Of a stretch of 64,000 nt of DNA, positions 8,834-19,906 are shown piece by piece. The DNA is from Methylobacterium marchantiae (GTDB taxonomy: Bacteria; Pseudomonadota; Alphaproteobacteria; Rhizobiales; Beijerinckiaceae). Under the pieces are notes generated by a model. It was given only the letters and a program-made list of their open reading frames with translations. It was not told where the DNA came from and did not search any database. Each line of letters starts with the position of its first letter. The first letter of the stretch is position 1. Location: the NCBI RefSeq assembly GCF_022179405.1, contig NZ_BPQT01000006.1:1-64000 (forward strand), in the 5' to 3' direction. Position numbers and translations under genes: made by a program.

Positions 8834-10657
8834 ATGACCGAGCTTCACCCGGAAGTCGCCGCCGTCACCGAGCGCGTGATCGCGCGCTCGAAGGCGACGC
8901 GGCGCAGCTATCTCGACCTGATCGCCCGCGAACGCGATGCCGGCGTACACCGGCCGATGCTCAATTGCGGCAACCTCGCCCATGGCTTCGCCGCCTCCGG
9001 CGAGGACAAGGCGGCGATCAAGTCGGGCCGATCGATGAATATCGGCATCGTCACCGCCTATAACGACATGCTCTCCGCGCATCAGCCCTACGGCCGCTAC
9101 CCGGAGCAGATGAAGCTGTTCGCCCGCGAAGTGGGGGCGACCGCGCAGGTGGCGGGCGGCGTCCCGGCCATGTGCGACGGCGTCACCCAGGGCCAGCGCG
9201 GCATGGAATTGTCGCTGTTCTCGCGCGACACCATCGCGCTCTCCACGGCGGTGGGCCTCAGCCACGGCATGTTCGACGGGGCGGCGCTGCTCGGCATCTG
9301 CGACAAGATCGTGCCGGGCCTGCTCATCGGCGCGCTGCGCTTCGGGCACCTGCCGATGATCCTGGTGCCGGCCGGGCCGATGCCCTCGGGCCTCGCCAAC
9401 AAGGAGAAGCAGCGCATCCGCCAGCTCTATGCCGAGGGCAAGGTCGGCCGCGACGAGCTGCTCGAATCCGAATCGGCTTCCTATCACGGGGCCGGGACCT
9501 GTACCTTCTACGGCACCGCCAATTCCAACCAGATGATGATGGACGTGATGGGCCTGCACATGCCCGGCGCGTCCTTCATCAATCCCGGCACGAAATTGCG
9601 CCAGGCGGTGACCCGCGCGGCAGTGCACCGGCTCACCGAGATCGGTGCCGCGGGCAACGATTACCGCCCCCTCGGCCGCTGCGTCGACGAGAAGGCGATC
9701 GTCAACGCGGTCATCGGCCTGCTGGCCACCGGCGGCTCCACCAACCACGCGATCCACCTGCCGGCCATCGCCAGGGCCGCCGGGATCCTGATCGACTGGG
9801 AGGATTTCGACCGGCTCTCCGCCGTCATCCCGCAGGTGGCCAAGGTCTATCCCAACGGTTCGGGCGACGTGAACCACTTCCATGCGGCCGGCGGCATGTC
9901 CTACGTCATCGCCAGCCTGATCGATGCCGGGCTCCTGCACGACGACATCCTCACCGTGGCCGGCGGGCGCCTGCGCGACCACGCCCGCGACCCGAAGCTG
10001 ATCGAGGACGCGCTCGTGTTCGAGGACGCACCCGCCGCCTCGCATGACGAGAGCATCCTGCGCGGTCCCGCCAACGCCTTCCAGCCGGATGGCGGGATGC
10101 GGCTGGTGAAGGGCAATCTCGGACGCGCCACCTTCAAGACCAGCGCCGTCGACCCGTCCCGCTGGACGGTCGAAGCGGCGGCCCGGGTGTTCGACGACCA
10201 GGACGACGTCATGGCCGCCTTCAAGGCGGGAGAGCTGGAGCGGGACGTGGTCGTCGTCGTCCGCTTCCAGGGCCCGAAGGCCAACGGCATGCCCGAGTTG
10301 CACAAGCTGACGCCGCAGCTCGGCGTGCTCCAGGACCGCGGCTTCCGCGTCGCCCTCGTCACCGATGGACGCATGTCCGGCGCTTCCGGCAAGGTGCCGG
10401 CGGCGATCCATCTGAGCCCGGAAGCCCTCGGCGGCGGCCCGCTCGGCAAGCTGCGCGACGGCGACATCGTCCGCCTCAGCGCCGAGGACGGAACGCTGCA
10501 GGCCCTCGTCGATCCGGCCGAATGGGACAACCGGACCGATGCGACGGCACCCCTGCCGGTCCAGGGGACCGGACGCGAACTCTTCGCCTTCATGCGCAAC
10601 GGCGCCGACGGTGCCGAGCAGGGCGCCTCCGCGATGCTGGCCGCCGCGGGATTGTAG
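8834..10657 (+). CDS. edd: Phosphogluconate dehydratase (Entner-Doudoroff)
   Basis: This 607-residue enzyme of the IlvD/Edd family converts 6-phosphogluconate to 2-keto-3-deoxy-6-phosphogluconate. Cysteines expected to bind the iron-sulfur cluster lie in [27 protein letters not shown] and [16 protein letters not shown], and the C-terminal swivelling domain carries [18 protein letters not shown]. Length matches the family. The aldolase gene eda follows after about 105 bases on the same strand, so the two Entner-Doudoroff steps are encoded together. Confidence 0.97.
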   Translation: MTELHPEVAAVTERVIARSKATRRSYLDLIARERDAGVHRPMLNCGNLAHGFAASGEDKAAIKSGRSMNIGIVTAYNDMLSAHQPYGRYPEQMKLFAREVGATAQVAGGVPAMCDGVTQGQRGMELSLFSRDTIALSTAVGLSHGMFDGAALLGICDKIVPGLLIGALRFGHLPMILVPAGPMPSGLANKEKQRIRQLYAEGKVGRDELLESESASYHGAGTCTFYGTANSNQMMMDVMGLHMPGASFINPGTKLRQAVTRAAVHRLTEIGAAGNDYRPLGRCVDEKAIVNAVIGLLATGGSTNHAIHLPAIARAAGILIDWEDFDRLSAVIPQVAKVYPNGSGDVNHFHAAGGMSYVIASLIDAGLLHDDILTVAGGRLRDHARDPKLIEDALVFEDAPAASHDESILRGPANAFQPDGGMRLVKGNLGRATFKTSAVDPSRWTVEAAARVFDDQDDVMAAFKAGELERDVVVVVRFQGPKANGMPELHKLTPQLGVLQDRGFRVALVTDGRMSGASGKVPAAIHLSPEALGGGPLGKLRDGDIVRLSAEDGTLQALVDPAEWDNRTDATAPLPVQGTGRELFAFMRNGADGAEQGASAMLAAAGL

Positions 10658-10763
10658 GTCGGTCTTACAGGACGGTCTTCCGGCCCATCGGTTCGCGCGT
10701 GTCTTCGAGATGGGAAGCGACGCGCGGGTCCCGTCATTCTTCCACCACCCTGAGGACCATTTC

Positions 10764-11381
10764 ATGACCAGCATCGACGCGCTGATGCGCTCCGTTCCGG
10801 TGATCCCCGTTCTCGTGATCGAGGACGCCCGTCATGCCGAGCCGATCGCCAGGGCCCTCGTGGATGGGGGACTGACCGCGCTGGAGGTGACCCTGCGGAC
10901 CTCTTCCGCGCTGGAGGTGATCCGCATCATGGCGCAGGTGGAAGGCGCCGTGGTCGGTGCGGGCACAGTCCTCAACGAGCGGGATCTCGACGCGGCGATG
11001 GAGGCGGGCGCGCAGTTCATCGTCAGCCCCGGCCTTACCGATCCGCTGACGAAGGCCGCCATCGGTCGCGGCATCCCGTTCCTGCCGGGCGTCGCGAATG
11101 CCGCCGACATCATGCGCGGCCTCGATCACGGGCTCGACCGGTTCAAGTTCTTCCCGGCCGAGGCCGCCGGAGGGATCAAGGCGCTGAAGGCGCTCACCGG
11201 CCCCTTCGGGCAGGTCCGCTTCTGCCCGACGGGAGGCATCAGCGAGACCACCGCTCCGGACTGGCTCGCGATCCCTCAGGTTCTCTGCGTCGGCGGGAGC
11301 TGGGTCGTTCCGGCCGGCGAGCCGCAGCCGGAGGCGATCCGCCGGGCCGCGCGCGTCGCGGCCGGCCTGCGCCGGGATTGA
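10764..11381 (+). CDS. eda: 2-keto-3-deoxy-6-phosphogluconate aldolase
   Basis: This 205-residue class I aldolase splits KDPG into pyruvate and glyceraldehyde 3-phosphate. Family blocks are [20 protein letters not shown], with the catalytic Glu region before it, and [13 protein letters not shown], in which the Lys forms the Schiff base. The ATG at 10764 was chosen because it starts the family sequence MTSIDALM and has TGAGGA about six bases upstream. It completes the Entner-Doudoroff pair with edd. Confidence 0.96.
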   Translation: MTSIDALMRSVPVIPVLVIEDARHAEPIARALVDGGLTALEVTLRTSSALEVIRIMAQVEGAVVGAGTVLNERDLDAAMEAGAQFIVSPGLTDPLTKAAIGRGIPFLPGVANAADIMRGLDHGLDRFKFFPAEAAGGIKALKALTGPFGQVRFCPTGGISETTAPDWLAIPQVLCVGGSWVVPAGEPQPEAIRRAARVAAGLRRD

Positions 11382-11691
11382 TCCGCGGGCCGGTCGAGGG
11401 TGGCCCAGGCCTTCCTCGAACAGACCTCGGAGAACGTCAGTTGGGTGCTTGCGCGGCACCTGAAAAAGACTAGCCTCCTCATAGATCCGTCATTGCGGAG
11501 AGCTCGATCACCGAGCCCGAAGCAGAACCGAGTGTTCGCGGCCGTTAGGCCCGACACCAACTTGGCCGGCCCAAGGCTTCGTGTGTCTTCACGGTTTCGT
11601 GATGCGATGCCCGACGCACGGGCATGTCTCATGCAGGATGGAAGACGATCTCCGACCATGTCGTCGATGATCTTGCGGGTGGGGTAGCACG
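11382..11691. other. Intergenic region before dctA
   Basis: This 310-base gap between eda and dctA holds an open frame of 95 codons (11400-11687), but its protein is basic and low in hydrophobic order, and I recognise nothing in it. It probably carries the dctA promoter. No hairpin followed by a T run was found. Confidence 0.45.
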
Positions 11692-12969
11692 ATGCAGTCA
11701 AGGCTGACGACATACATCTTCATCGGCATGCTTCTCGGGATCGCGGTCGGATATCTCTGTAATATCACCTGGCCCGACCCTCAGACGTCGAAGGAGATTT
11801 CGGGCTACATCGCCCTCGTCAGCGACATCTTTCTTCGCCTGATCAAGATGATCATCGCGCCGTTGGTGTTCTCGACCCTCGTCGTCGGCATCGCGCATAT
11901 GGGCGATACCGCCTCGGTGGGCCGTGTCGGCGGCAAGGCGATGCTCTGGTTCGTCGGCGCCTCCTTGTGCTCGCTGGTCCTCGGTCTGGTGATGGTCAAC
12001 ATCCTCCGGCCCGGCGACGCCCTGAACCTGCCACTGCCCGATGCGGGCGCGACCACCAACCTCAAGGCCGCCTCCCTCTCCCTGAAGGAATTCGTGACCC
12101 ACCTCGTGCCGAAGAGCCCGGTGGAAGCGATGGCCAACAACGAGATCCTGCAGATCGTCGTGTTCTCGATCTTCTTCGGCGTGGCGCTCGCCGCGCTCGG
12201 CGAGAAGGGCAAGCTCCTGGCGGAGGGGATCGAGGGCCTCGCCGACGTCATGCTCAAGATCACCGGCTACGTCATGGGTTTCGCGCCGGTGGCTGTGTTC
12301 GCGGCCATCGCGGCGACGATCACCACGCAGGGCATCGGCGTGCTCGTCACCTACGGCAAGTTCATGGTGGAGTTCTACTTCAGCCTGGCGATGCTGTGGT
12401 GCCTGCTGGCCTTCGCCGGCTTCCTGCTGGTGGGAAACCAGATGAAGCGCCTCCTCAACCTGATCAAGGAGCCGTTCCTCCTCGCCTTCTCCACCGCATC
12501 GAGCGAGGCGGCCTATCCGAAGACCCTGCAGAACCTCGAGCGCTTCGGGGTGCCGAACAAGATCACCTCGTTCGTGCTGCCGATGGGCTACTCGTTCAAC
12601 CTCGACGGCTCGATGATGTACTGCACCTTCGCGGTGATGTTCATCGCCCAGGCCTACAACATCCCGCTGACGCTCGGTCAGCAGATGACGATGCTGCTGC
12701 TGCTGATGGTGACGTCGAAGGGCATGGCCGGGGTGCCGCGCGCCTCGCTGGTGGTGATCTCGGCGACGCTCTCCACCTTCCACATCCCAGAGGCCGGCCT
12801 CCTGCTCATCATCGGCATCGATCAGTTCCTCGATATGGGCCGCTCCGCCACCAACGTGCTGGGCAACAGCGTCGCCACCGTCGCCGTCGCGAAATGGGAA
12901 GGTCAGCTCGCCCTGACCGACCAGAGCCTCGACCGCGACGTGTCTCCCCTGCCGGAGCCCGCCGAATAG
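11692..12969 (+). CDS. dctA: C4-dicarboxylate/cation symporter DctA
   Basis: This 425-residue inner-membrane protein is a member of the dicarboxylate/amino acid:cation symporter family, with about eight membrane segments plus two re-entrant loops. Conserved transport motifs are AFSTASSEAAYPKTL (serine-rich hairpin 1), SFNLDGSMMYCTFAVMFIAQA (helix 7) and FLDMGRSATNVLGNSVATVAVAKWEG (helix 8). The last block, with the Arg and the NVxGN element, favours a C4-dicarboxylate transporter (succinate, malate, fumarate) over glutamate. It heads a group of genes for acidic solutes. Confidence 0.92.
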   Translation: MQSRLTTYIFIGMLLGIAVGYLCNITWPDPQTSKEISGYIALVSDIFLRLIKMIIAPLVFSTLVVGIAHMGDTASVGRVGGKAMLWFVGASLCSLVLGLVMVNILRPGDALNLPLPDAGATTNLKAASLSLKEFVTHLVPKSPVEAMANNEILQIVVFSIFFGVALAALGEKGKLLAEGIEGLADVMLKITGYVMGFAPVAVFAAIAATITTQGIGVLVTYGKFMVEFYFSLAMLWCLLAFAGFLLVGNQMKRLLNLIKEPFLLAFSTASSEAAYPKTLQNLERFGVPNKITSFVLPMGYSFNLDGSMMYCTFAVMFIAQAYNIPLTLGQQMTMLLLLMVTSKGMAGVPRASLVVISATLSTFHIPEAGLLLIIGIDQFLDMGRSATNVLGNSVATVAVAKWEGQLALTDQSLDRDVSPLPEPAE

Positions 12970-13021
12970 CCTGAGGCATCGCACATCGCTGTCGATCACG
13001 GGGCGTGACGGGAACCGGACA

Positions 13022-13924
13022 ATGCGCATGACGGGCATGAGGGTCGCCGCGGCTGTGGCGCTGCTGGCGGCATCCACCATCCATCCGGCGGCCGCCATCG
13101 ACGTCCTGACCGGGACGCTCAAGAAGATCGGCGAAACGGGTGCTGTGACTCTCGGGTATCGCGAGAACTCGCTGCCGTTCTCGTCCCGTGACGGGAAGGG
13201 CCAGCCGGTCGGCTATGCCATCGACCTGTGCCTCGAAGTGGTCGATGCGATCGGCAAGGAGATCGGCCGGAACGACCTCACCGTGCGCTACGAACTCGTC
13301 ACCCCGGAGACCCGGATCGGTGCCGTGACATCTGGCAAGGTCGACCTCGAATGCGGATCGACCACGGCGAATGCCGAGCGCCGCAAGCAGGTGGCGTTCT
13401 CGCCCGTCACCTATTTCAGCGCCACGAAGCTCCTGGTGAAGCGCGGTTCGGCGATCACCTCCTATCGCGACCTCGTCGGCAAGACTGTCGCGGTCACCGT
13501 CGGCACTACCAACGAGGCGGCCCTGCGCGCCCTGATGGCGCGGCTCAACATGGCGACGACCATTGTCACCGGGCACGACCACGCCGAATCCTTCGCCATG
13601 GTGAAGGACGGGCGCGCCGATGCCCTCGGCCTCGACGACGTGCTGCTCTACGGCCTCATCGCGGGGGCCGGCACGGAGGGGGCGTCCTATACCGTTCTGG
13701 CGGACAAGCTGTCGTTCGAGCCCTACGGCCTGATGTTCCGCAAGGATGACGGGCAGTTCGCCGGCGTGGTGACGGCCACCTTCGAACGGCTCGCCGAATC
13801 CCGCGAGCTGCGCTGGATCTACGAGCGCTGGTTCCTCAAGCGGCTGCCGAACGGCGAGCGCCTGAACGTCCCGATGTCCGATGAGCTGAGGACCAACTTT
13901 CAGGTCATCGGGCTTCCGGATTGA
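13022..13924 (+). CDS. Orphan glutamate/aspartate-type periplasmic binding protein
   Basis: This 300-residue exported protein has a signal peptide (hydrophobic stretch VAAAVALLAASTI, cleavage near AAA-ID at about residue 25) and the family 3 solute-binding fold. It is clearly related to the binding protein at 17432: both open LTGTLKKI.ETG..T.GYR and share VDLECGSTT.NA.R and the ATxxxxGTTN-type hinge. No permease or ATPase is adjacent, so it probably works with the complete ABC system 3.5 kb downstream. It begins about 50 bases after dctA. Confidence 0.88.
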   Translation: MRMTGMRVAAAVALLAASTIHPAAAIDVLTGTLKKIGETGAVTLGYRENSLPFSSRDGKGQPVGYAIDLCLEVVDAIGKEIGRNDLTVRYELVTPETRIGAVTSGKVDLECGSTTANAERRKQVAFSPVTYFSATKLLVKRGSAITSYRDLVGKTVAVTVGTTNEAALRALMARLNMATTIVTGHDHAESFAMVKDGRADALGLDDVLLYGLIAGAGTEGASYTVLADKLSFEPYGLMFRKDDGQFAGVVTATFERLAESRELRWIYERWFLKRLPNGERLNVPMSDELRTNFQVIGLPD

Positions 13925-14023
13925 TCCGATGTCACGGCCGGCCCTTCACGAGGCTCGACGGTTCCGCTGCCGCATGTGGCCTTCGGCGAACCCGCCGTTG
14001 GGGTGGCGCGAGGGACAAGACCG

Positions 14024-14951
<928 letters not shown>

Positions 14952-15452
14952 TGCCGCCGATTCGTCCCGGTCGGCGAGTCTTCTCGCCCTCAAGTCCATC
15001 CCGCGGGCCGGTCGACGCTCGAGCAATGTCCGATGCCTGTGGAGCAGGGGCGCGAGCGGGCCGCGCGGCCGCGCAGCGGCATGCGCAGCACAAAAACTAA
15101 GCAAAGCTGCGTGAGTCTGGAATAATCGGGCCCAATAGCCCGCCTCGAAGCACCACTTTGTTCCTTTGGGTTGTGGACTGCACAGCAAGCCGACCGCGCG
15201 ATGATACACTTAGCCGTCTGACAAACGTTGCAGCGCCGCCACAGCAGTTCAGAACCCGTCTGGCATTCACGATTCCGAGTTGCCGGCCGCAACCGGCTCG
15301 CACAGAGTGAAATGGCACTGGGAAAACCCCGGGGCGCGGTCGGGTCACGGGGCTGAGTTCCCATCCGGCTAACAAATAAAGGCAAACGGATTTCGGTCAT
15401 CGCCGGGTCGAAGTTGCCTGTCCCTCGGGTCTCGAAGCTTTTGGAGATATCA
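14952..15452. other. Intergenic region before the porin gene
   Basis: This 501-base gap lies between the aspA remnant and the porin gene. I see no protein frame of recognisable character and no RNA gene. It is less GC-rich than its surroundings in places and presumably holds the porin promoter and a long leader. Confidence 0.5.
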
Positions 15453-17066
15453 ATGAAGCTCTTGAAGAGCTCACTCCTCGGTTCTGCCGCAGCCTTTGCG
15501 TCAGTCGTTGGAGCGCACGCTGCCGATCTTCCCGTGAAGAAGGCTGTTCCGATCGAGTACGTCCGCGTCTGCAGCGCCTACGGCGCCGGCTTCTTCTACA
15601 TCCCCGGCACCGATACCTGCATCCGTCTCTCGGGCCGCGCCCGCCTCGACGTGGGCTACCAGCCGACCTCGTCGCGCAGCGCCGCTGGAAGCCAGGGCGA
15701 CACGACCGGCTATATCGGTCTCGCCCGCATCAACGTCGATGCCCGCACGCAGACGGCCTATGGCACCCTGCGCGCCTTCACCCGTATCCAGTTCGCCTCC
15801 CGCACTAGTGCCACCGGCGGCCTCCGCTCCGGCACCCAGGAGCGTATCGGCTCCGCCTTCGGCGCCACAGGCCAGGATCAGGTCGGTCGCGACCAGCAGT
15901 TCGTGAATACGGACAAGGCCTTCATTCAGTTCGCCGGCCTCACCGCCGGTCGCGCCTCCTCGTTCTTCGACTTCTACGCCCACGACTTCGAATTCGCCGG
16001 CGCGACCCTGAACTCGGACGTCCAGTCCACCAACCTCCTCGCCTACTCGACGAAGTTCGGTGACGGCTTCTCGGCCACGATCTCGCTCGAAGACCCGACC
16101 TTCCGTCGCAACACGATCTACTCGCAGACCTTCGGTGGGACCGGCGTATCCGGTGCTCCGTCGCCGGTTGCTGTGGCGTTCAGCCCTCTTGGTGTTCCGA
16201 TCGCGTTCCAGAACGTAGATGTCACGCAGCGCAACCGGATGCCCGATTTCGTCGGCGTGCTTCGCTATGATGCTGCTTGGGGTTCGGCTCAGCTGTCCGC
16301 AGCGGTCAAGGAGCTTAACACCGGTAATTTCATTCAGACGAACGGTGTCATCCCGGCATTCACTGCAGAGCGTCCCTCCAGCGAGTACGGCTGGGCGGTC
16401 CAGGGCGGTGTGAAGATCAACACCCCGTTCATCTCTCCCGGCGATACCCTGTATCTGCAGGGTGCCTATGGCGAGGGTGCCACCCTCTACACCGGCTATT
16501 CCTCGTATAACGGCAGCTACACCTCCCGCGCCAGCACGATCAACGGTGCGTCCTTCGATCCCTTCATGTCGGATGCGACGCTGAACCCGTTGACCGGCAA
16601 GATCGAGACCTCGACCAGCTTCACGGTCGTGGGTTCGTTCCTTCACTACTGGTCGCCCGAGTGGCGTTCGGCCGTTTTCGGCAGCTACGGTGAACTGGCT
16701 TTCGCCAGAGGGGCTCGTGAAGCTCACGCTGCCGCATTCGGAACGTCCGGGTTCCTGTCACAGAACAACTTCACTGGCGGCCTCAATGCCGATGGAACTC
16801 CGACCCGAGCTTTCTCACTGAGCCCGACCCTCCGCGACACATATCAGATCGTAGCCGGCGCGAGCTTGATCTGGTCGCCCGTGAAGGATCTGGATATCGG
16901 TCTGGAAGGCTTCTACACCAAGGTTGGTCTGCAGAACGGCCGCGTTGTTGACCAGTACAAAAACGGTGCGATCGCTGCCGCTGCCTTGAACGCTGGTGCA
17001 GCCGTCAAGACCGTCGACTCCGCCGACACCTTCCAGGTCCGCGCCCGCGTACAGCGCGACTTCTAA
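15453..17066 (+). CDS. Outer-membrane porin (Methylobacterium/Rhizobiales type)
   Basis: This 537-residue protein has a clear signal peptide (MKLLKSSLLGSAAAFASVVG, cleavage after AHA near residue 22) and then DLPVKKAVPIEYVRVCSAYGAGFFYIPGTDTCIRLSGR, the typical opening of the alphaproteobacterial porin family (PF02530). It ends in Phe (VQRDF), as outer-membrane beta-barrels do. The ATG at 15453 is preceded by TTGGAG, and an upstream in-frame start lacks the signal. At over 500 residues it is longer than the usual 350-400 residue members, implying extended loops. A strong terminator follows about 90 bases downstream. Confidence 0.93.
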   Translation: MKLLKSSLLGSAAAFASVVGAHAADLPVKKAVPIEYVRVCSAYGAGFFYIPGTDTCIRLSGRARLDVGYQPTSSRSAAGSQGDTTGYIGLARINVDARTQTAYGTLRAFTRIQFASRTSATGGLRSGTQERIGSAFGATGQDQVGRDQQFVNTDKAFIQFAGLTAGRASSFFDFYAHDFEFAGATLNSDVQSTNLLAYSTKFGDGFSATISLEDPTFRRNTIYSQTFGGTGVSGAPSPVAVAFSPLGVPIAFQNVDVTQRNRMPDFVGVLRYDAAWGSAQLSAAVKELNTGNFIQTNGVIPAFTAERPSSEYGWAVQGGVKINTPFISPGDTLYLQGAYGEGATLYTGYSSYNGSYTSRASTINGASFDPFMSDATLNPLTGKIETSTSFTVVGSFLHYWSPEWRSAVFGSYGELAFARGAREAHAAAFGTSGFLSQNNFTGGLNADGTPTRAFSLSPTLRDTYQIVAGASLIWSPVKDLDIGLEGFYTKVGLQNGRVVDQYKNGAIAAAALNAGAAVKTVDSADTFQVRARVQRDF

Positions 17067-17154
17067 GCATCCGACTTGGTCGGGATCGGAGCAACGATAC
17101 CCTCGCGGTGGCAGCGCTCCGATCCTGCAAGATGCGTCGAAATCTAACGAGACA

Positions 17155-17182
17155 GGCCCGGCTGAAAAGCCGGGCCTTTTTT
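17155..17182 (+). terminator. Rho-independent terminator of the porin gene
   Basis: A perfect 9-base-pair stem GGCCCGGCT/AGCCGGGCC (17155-17163 with 17168-17176) closes a GAAA tetraloop and is followed by six T residues (17177-17182). This is a textbook intrinsic terminator about 90 bases after the porin stop codon. Confidence 0.95.
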
Positions 17183-17431
17183 CATTCCGCGCACTGATCT
17201 GCAAAGCGCTGGTCTTGCCTCGACCGAAGGAATTTCAAAGAGAGGGGATTGTCTCGCTTTAAATTTTCGGAGCCGACCTGACGGCACGGTGATTGCTATG
17301 GTGTCCGTCAGCGGTTGACATCTTCGGTGAGGCGTCAAATCACCGATTGCGATGGACAGGACCGCTGCTACGTTGAGCCTCAAGAGCCGGTCGTCCGATC
17401 GGTGAGAACCCCTCCGGGAGCCAGCCTTCAC
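17183..17431. promoter_or_regulatory. Leader region of the glutamate/aspartate ABC operon
   Basis: This region between the porin terminator and the binding-protein start should hold the operon promoter. A consensus-like TTGACA lies at 17315-17320, but the bases 17 positions further are not a good -10. An 8-base inverted repeat, CGGTGATT at 17287-17294 and AATCACCG at 17338-17345, flanks it and could form a stem or an operator. Confidence 0.35.
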
Positions 17432-18370
17432 ATGCATTTGGGTCATCACAGGTCCGCTGCTCTGTCAGCGGCGGTCGTCTTCGCATTCGCGACGGGCCTT
17501 CCGCTCGGCGTTTCGGGTGCCAGCGCCCAGGAACTGACCGGCACCCTCAAGAAGATCAAGGAAACCGGCGAGATCACGATCGGCTACCGCGACGCCTCGG
17601 TCCCGTTCTCCTATCTCGACGGCGACCAGAAGCCCGTGGGCTACGCCTTCGAGATCTGCAAGAAGATCGCCGAGGCGGTGAAGACGAACCTGAAGCTCAC
17701 CAAACTCGAGGTGAAGCTTAACCCCGTCACCTCCGCGACGCGTATCCCCCTGATCGCGAACGGCACCGTCGACCTCGAATGCGGCTCGACCACCAACAAC
17801 GCCGATCGTCAGAAGCAGGTGTCCTTCACCAACACCCACTTCCTCACCGCCACCCGCTACGTGGCGAAGAAGTCGGCCAAGCTCGACACGATCGAGGATC
17901 TCAAAGGCAAGACCGTCGTCTCCACCTCCGGCACCACCAACATCCGCCAGATCAACGAAGCCAACACCGCGCGCAGCCTCGGCCTGACCATCCTCCCCGC
18001 CAAGGATCACGCGGAAGCCTTCCTCATGGTGGAGACCGGCCGAGCAGCCGCCTTCGTCATGGACGACGTGCTGCTGGCCTCGCTCGCGGCGAGCTCGAAG
18101 GATCCGGGCGCCTACGCCATCTCCACCGAGGCGCTGTCGAAGCCCGAGCCCTACGGCATCATGCTCCGCAAGGACGACGCGCCGTTCAAGGCGGTGGTCG
18201 ATGAAGCCACGGCCAAGCTCTACAAGAGCCCCGAGGGCAAGACGCTCTACGAGACCTGGTTCACCAAGCCGATCCCGCCGCGCGGCATCAACCTGAACCT
18301 TCCCATGAGCGATCCCATGAAGAAGGCCTTCGAGTCGCCGAGCGACAGCGCCGACCCGGCCGCCTACTAA
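17432..18370 (+). CDS. gltI: Glutamate/aspartate ABC transporter, periplasmic binding protein
   Basis: This 312-residue protein has a signal peptide (cleavage near ASAQ-E at about residue 35) and a family 3 solute-binding fold. Family sequence includes LTGTLKKIKETGEITIGYRD, VDLECGSTTNNADRQKQVSF and TTNIRQINEANTARSLGL. I chose the ATG at 17432 for its signal peptide and the GGGAG upstream; the frame is open to 17315. It is the first gene of a four-gene operon with two permeases and an ATPase. Glutamate/aspartate specificity comes from family resemblance to GltI/AatJ. Confidence 0.92.
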   Translation: MHLGHHRSAALSAAVVFAFATGLPLGVSGASAQELTGTLKKIKETGEITIGYRDASVPFSYLDGDQKPVGYAFEICKKIAEAVKTNLKLTKLEVKLNPVTSATRIPLIANGTVDLECGSTTNNADRQKQVSFTNTHFLTATRYVAKKSAKLDTIEDLKGKTVVSTSGTTNIRQINEANTARSLGLTILPAKDHAEAFLMVETGRAAAFVMDDVLLASLAASSKDPGAYAISTEALSKPEPYGIMLRKDDAPFKAVVDEATAKLYKSPEGKTLYETWFTKPIPPRGINLNLPMSDPMKKAFESPSDSADPAAY

Positions 18371-18398
18371 GCCGCCGCACCGGAGCAGACGACAGGCG

Positions 18399-19121
18399 AT
18401 GAATTACAATTGGAACTGGCGGATCTTCTTCGATCCGTCTCCGGAAGGCACCGGCACCTACGCCGACATGCTTCTTTCCGGCCTCACTTGGACGATCGTC
18501 ACGGCGCTCTGCTCCTGGATCATCGCCTTTTCCCTCGGCTCGCTCATCGGGGTGCTGCGCACTCTGCCGAGCCGGGGGGCCCAACGGGTCGGCACCACCT
18601 ATGTGGAGCTGTTCCGCAACATCCCGCTGCTGGTCCAGATGTTCCTGTGGTTCTACGTGGTGCCGGAGCTGCTGCCCGGCTCCTGGGGAACCTGGTTGAA
18701 GCAGCTTCCCAACGCGTCGTTCTACACGGCGGTGATCTGCCTCGGCTTCTTCACGGCCTCCCGTGTCGCCGAGCAGGTTCGCACCGGCATCGAGACCCTG
18801 CCGCGCGGGCAGCGGATGGCCGGCACGGCGCTCGGCCTCACCACGTGGCAGACCTATCGCTACGTGCTGCTGCCCAACGCCTACCGGGTGATCCTGCCGC
18901 CGCTCACCTCTGAATTCCTGAACAACCTCAAGAACACCTCTGTGGCGCTCACGATCGGTCTGCTCGAACTCACCGCGCGGGCCCGCTCGATGCAGGAATT
19001 CTCCTCTCAGGTCTTCGAATCCTTCACGGCGGCAACCCTGATCTATCTCGGGATCAGTCTGTTGGTGGTCACAGCGTCGAGCAAGCTCGAGACCCGCATC
19101 GCCGTCCCGGGGTCGCGCTGA
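18399..19121 (+). CDS. gltJ: Glutamate/aspartate ABC transporter, permease GltJ
   Basis: This 240-residue inner-membrane protein of the His/Glu/Gln/Arg permease family has about five membrane helices. The opening MNYNWNWRIFFDPSPEGTGTY is typical of GltJ/AatQ, and the EAA loop that contacts the ATPase is visible around GTALGLTTWQTYRYVLLPNAYRVILPP. It follows the binding-protein gene by 28 bases and forms the membrane dimer with GltK. Confidence 0.93.
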   Translation: MNYNWNWRIFFDPSPEGTGTYADMLLSGLTWTIVTALCSWIIAFSLGSLIGVLRTLPSRGAQRVGTTYVELFRNIPLLVQMFLWFYVVPELLPGSWGTWLKQLPNASFYTAVICLGFFTASRVAEQVRTGIETLPRGQRMAGTALGLTTWQTYRYVLLPNAYRVILPPLTSEFLNNLKNTSVALTIGLLELTARARSMQEFSSQVFESFTAATLIYLGISLLVVTASSKLETRIAVPGSR

Positions 19122-19196
19122 TGTCGGCGCGACCCGTTTTGCCATCCTTCGCGACTTTGCCACCCTTCGCGACCGTCAGACTGGACTAGGGGACCG

Positions 19197-19889
19197 ATGT
19201 TCACGGATTTCGACTTCGGGGTCGTCCTCACATCCTTGCCGTACCTGTTCGGGACGGGGATGGTGTTCACGCTGACGCTCACCGCGCTCGCCGCCTCGGG
19301 CGGCATCATCCTCGGCACCATCATCGCGATGATGCGCCTGTCCGGGATCACCGCCCTGGCGCTCCCGGCCAAGATCTACGTGAACTTCATGCGATCGCTG
19401 CCGCTCGTGCTGGTGATCTTCTGGTTCTACTTTCTCGTCCCCTATATCGGCCAGTGGATGACGGGCGCCTCGCGTCCGATCTCGGTCGGCGCCTTCACCT
19501 CGGCGCTGGTCACCTTCACCCTGTTCGAGGCGGCGTTCTTCTCCGAGATCATGCGCGCCGGCATTCAGGCGATCCCGAAGGGGCAGACGGCCGCCGCCCA
19601 GGCCATCGGGCTGACCTATGGCCAGACCATGCGGACCGTCATCCTGCCTCAGGCCTTCCGCAACATGCTGCCGCTGCTGCTGACCCAGACCATCGTCCTC
19701 TTTCAAGACACGTCGCTGGTCTACGTCATTTCGCTCACGGACTTCCTCGGTGCCGCCTCCAAGGTGGCTCAGCGCGATGGCCGCCTCGTCGAGATGTATC
19801 TGTTCGCGGCCGCCGTCTACCTGGTGATCTGCATCACCGCCTCGACCCTCGTCCGGCGTCTGCAGCGCCGCGTCGCCATCATCCGCTAA
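19197..19889 (+). CDS. gltK: Glutamate/aspartate ABC transporter, permease GltK
   Basis: This 230-residue permease is the second membrane subunit. It opens [10 protein letters not shown], has about five helices, and its EAA loop reads [28 protein letters not shown]. The 75-base gap after gltJ is longer than others in the operon but contains no obvious terminator. Confidence 0.93.
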   Translation: MFTDFDFGVVLTSLPYLFGTGMVFTLTLTALAASGGIILGTIIAMMRLSGITALALPAKIYVNFMRSLPLVLVIFWFYFLVPYIGQWMTGASRPISVGAFTSALVTFTLFEAAFFSEIMRAGIQAIPKGQTAAAQAIGLTYGQTMRTVILPQAFRNMLPLLLTQTIVLFQDTSLVYVISLTDFLGAASKVAQRDGRLVEMYLFAAAVYLVICITASTLVRRLQRRVAIIR

Positions 19890-19906
19890 GCTTTCGAGGA
19901 TCCGCC

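Noticed and set aside
8564-10774. 736-codon minus-strand open frame over edd
   Set aside because: It is antisense to a fully conserved edd gene and has shadow-like composition.
11400-11687. 95-codon open frame before dctA
   Set aside because: No ribosome site or family resemblance; kept only as intergenic.
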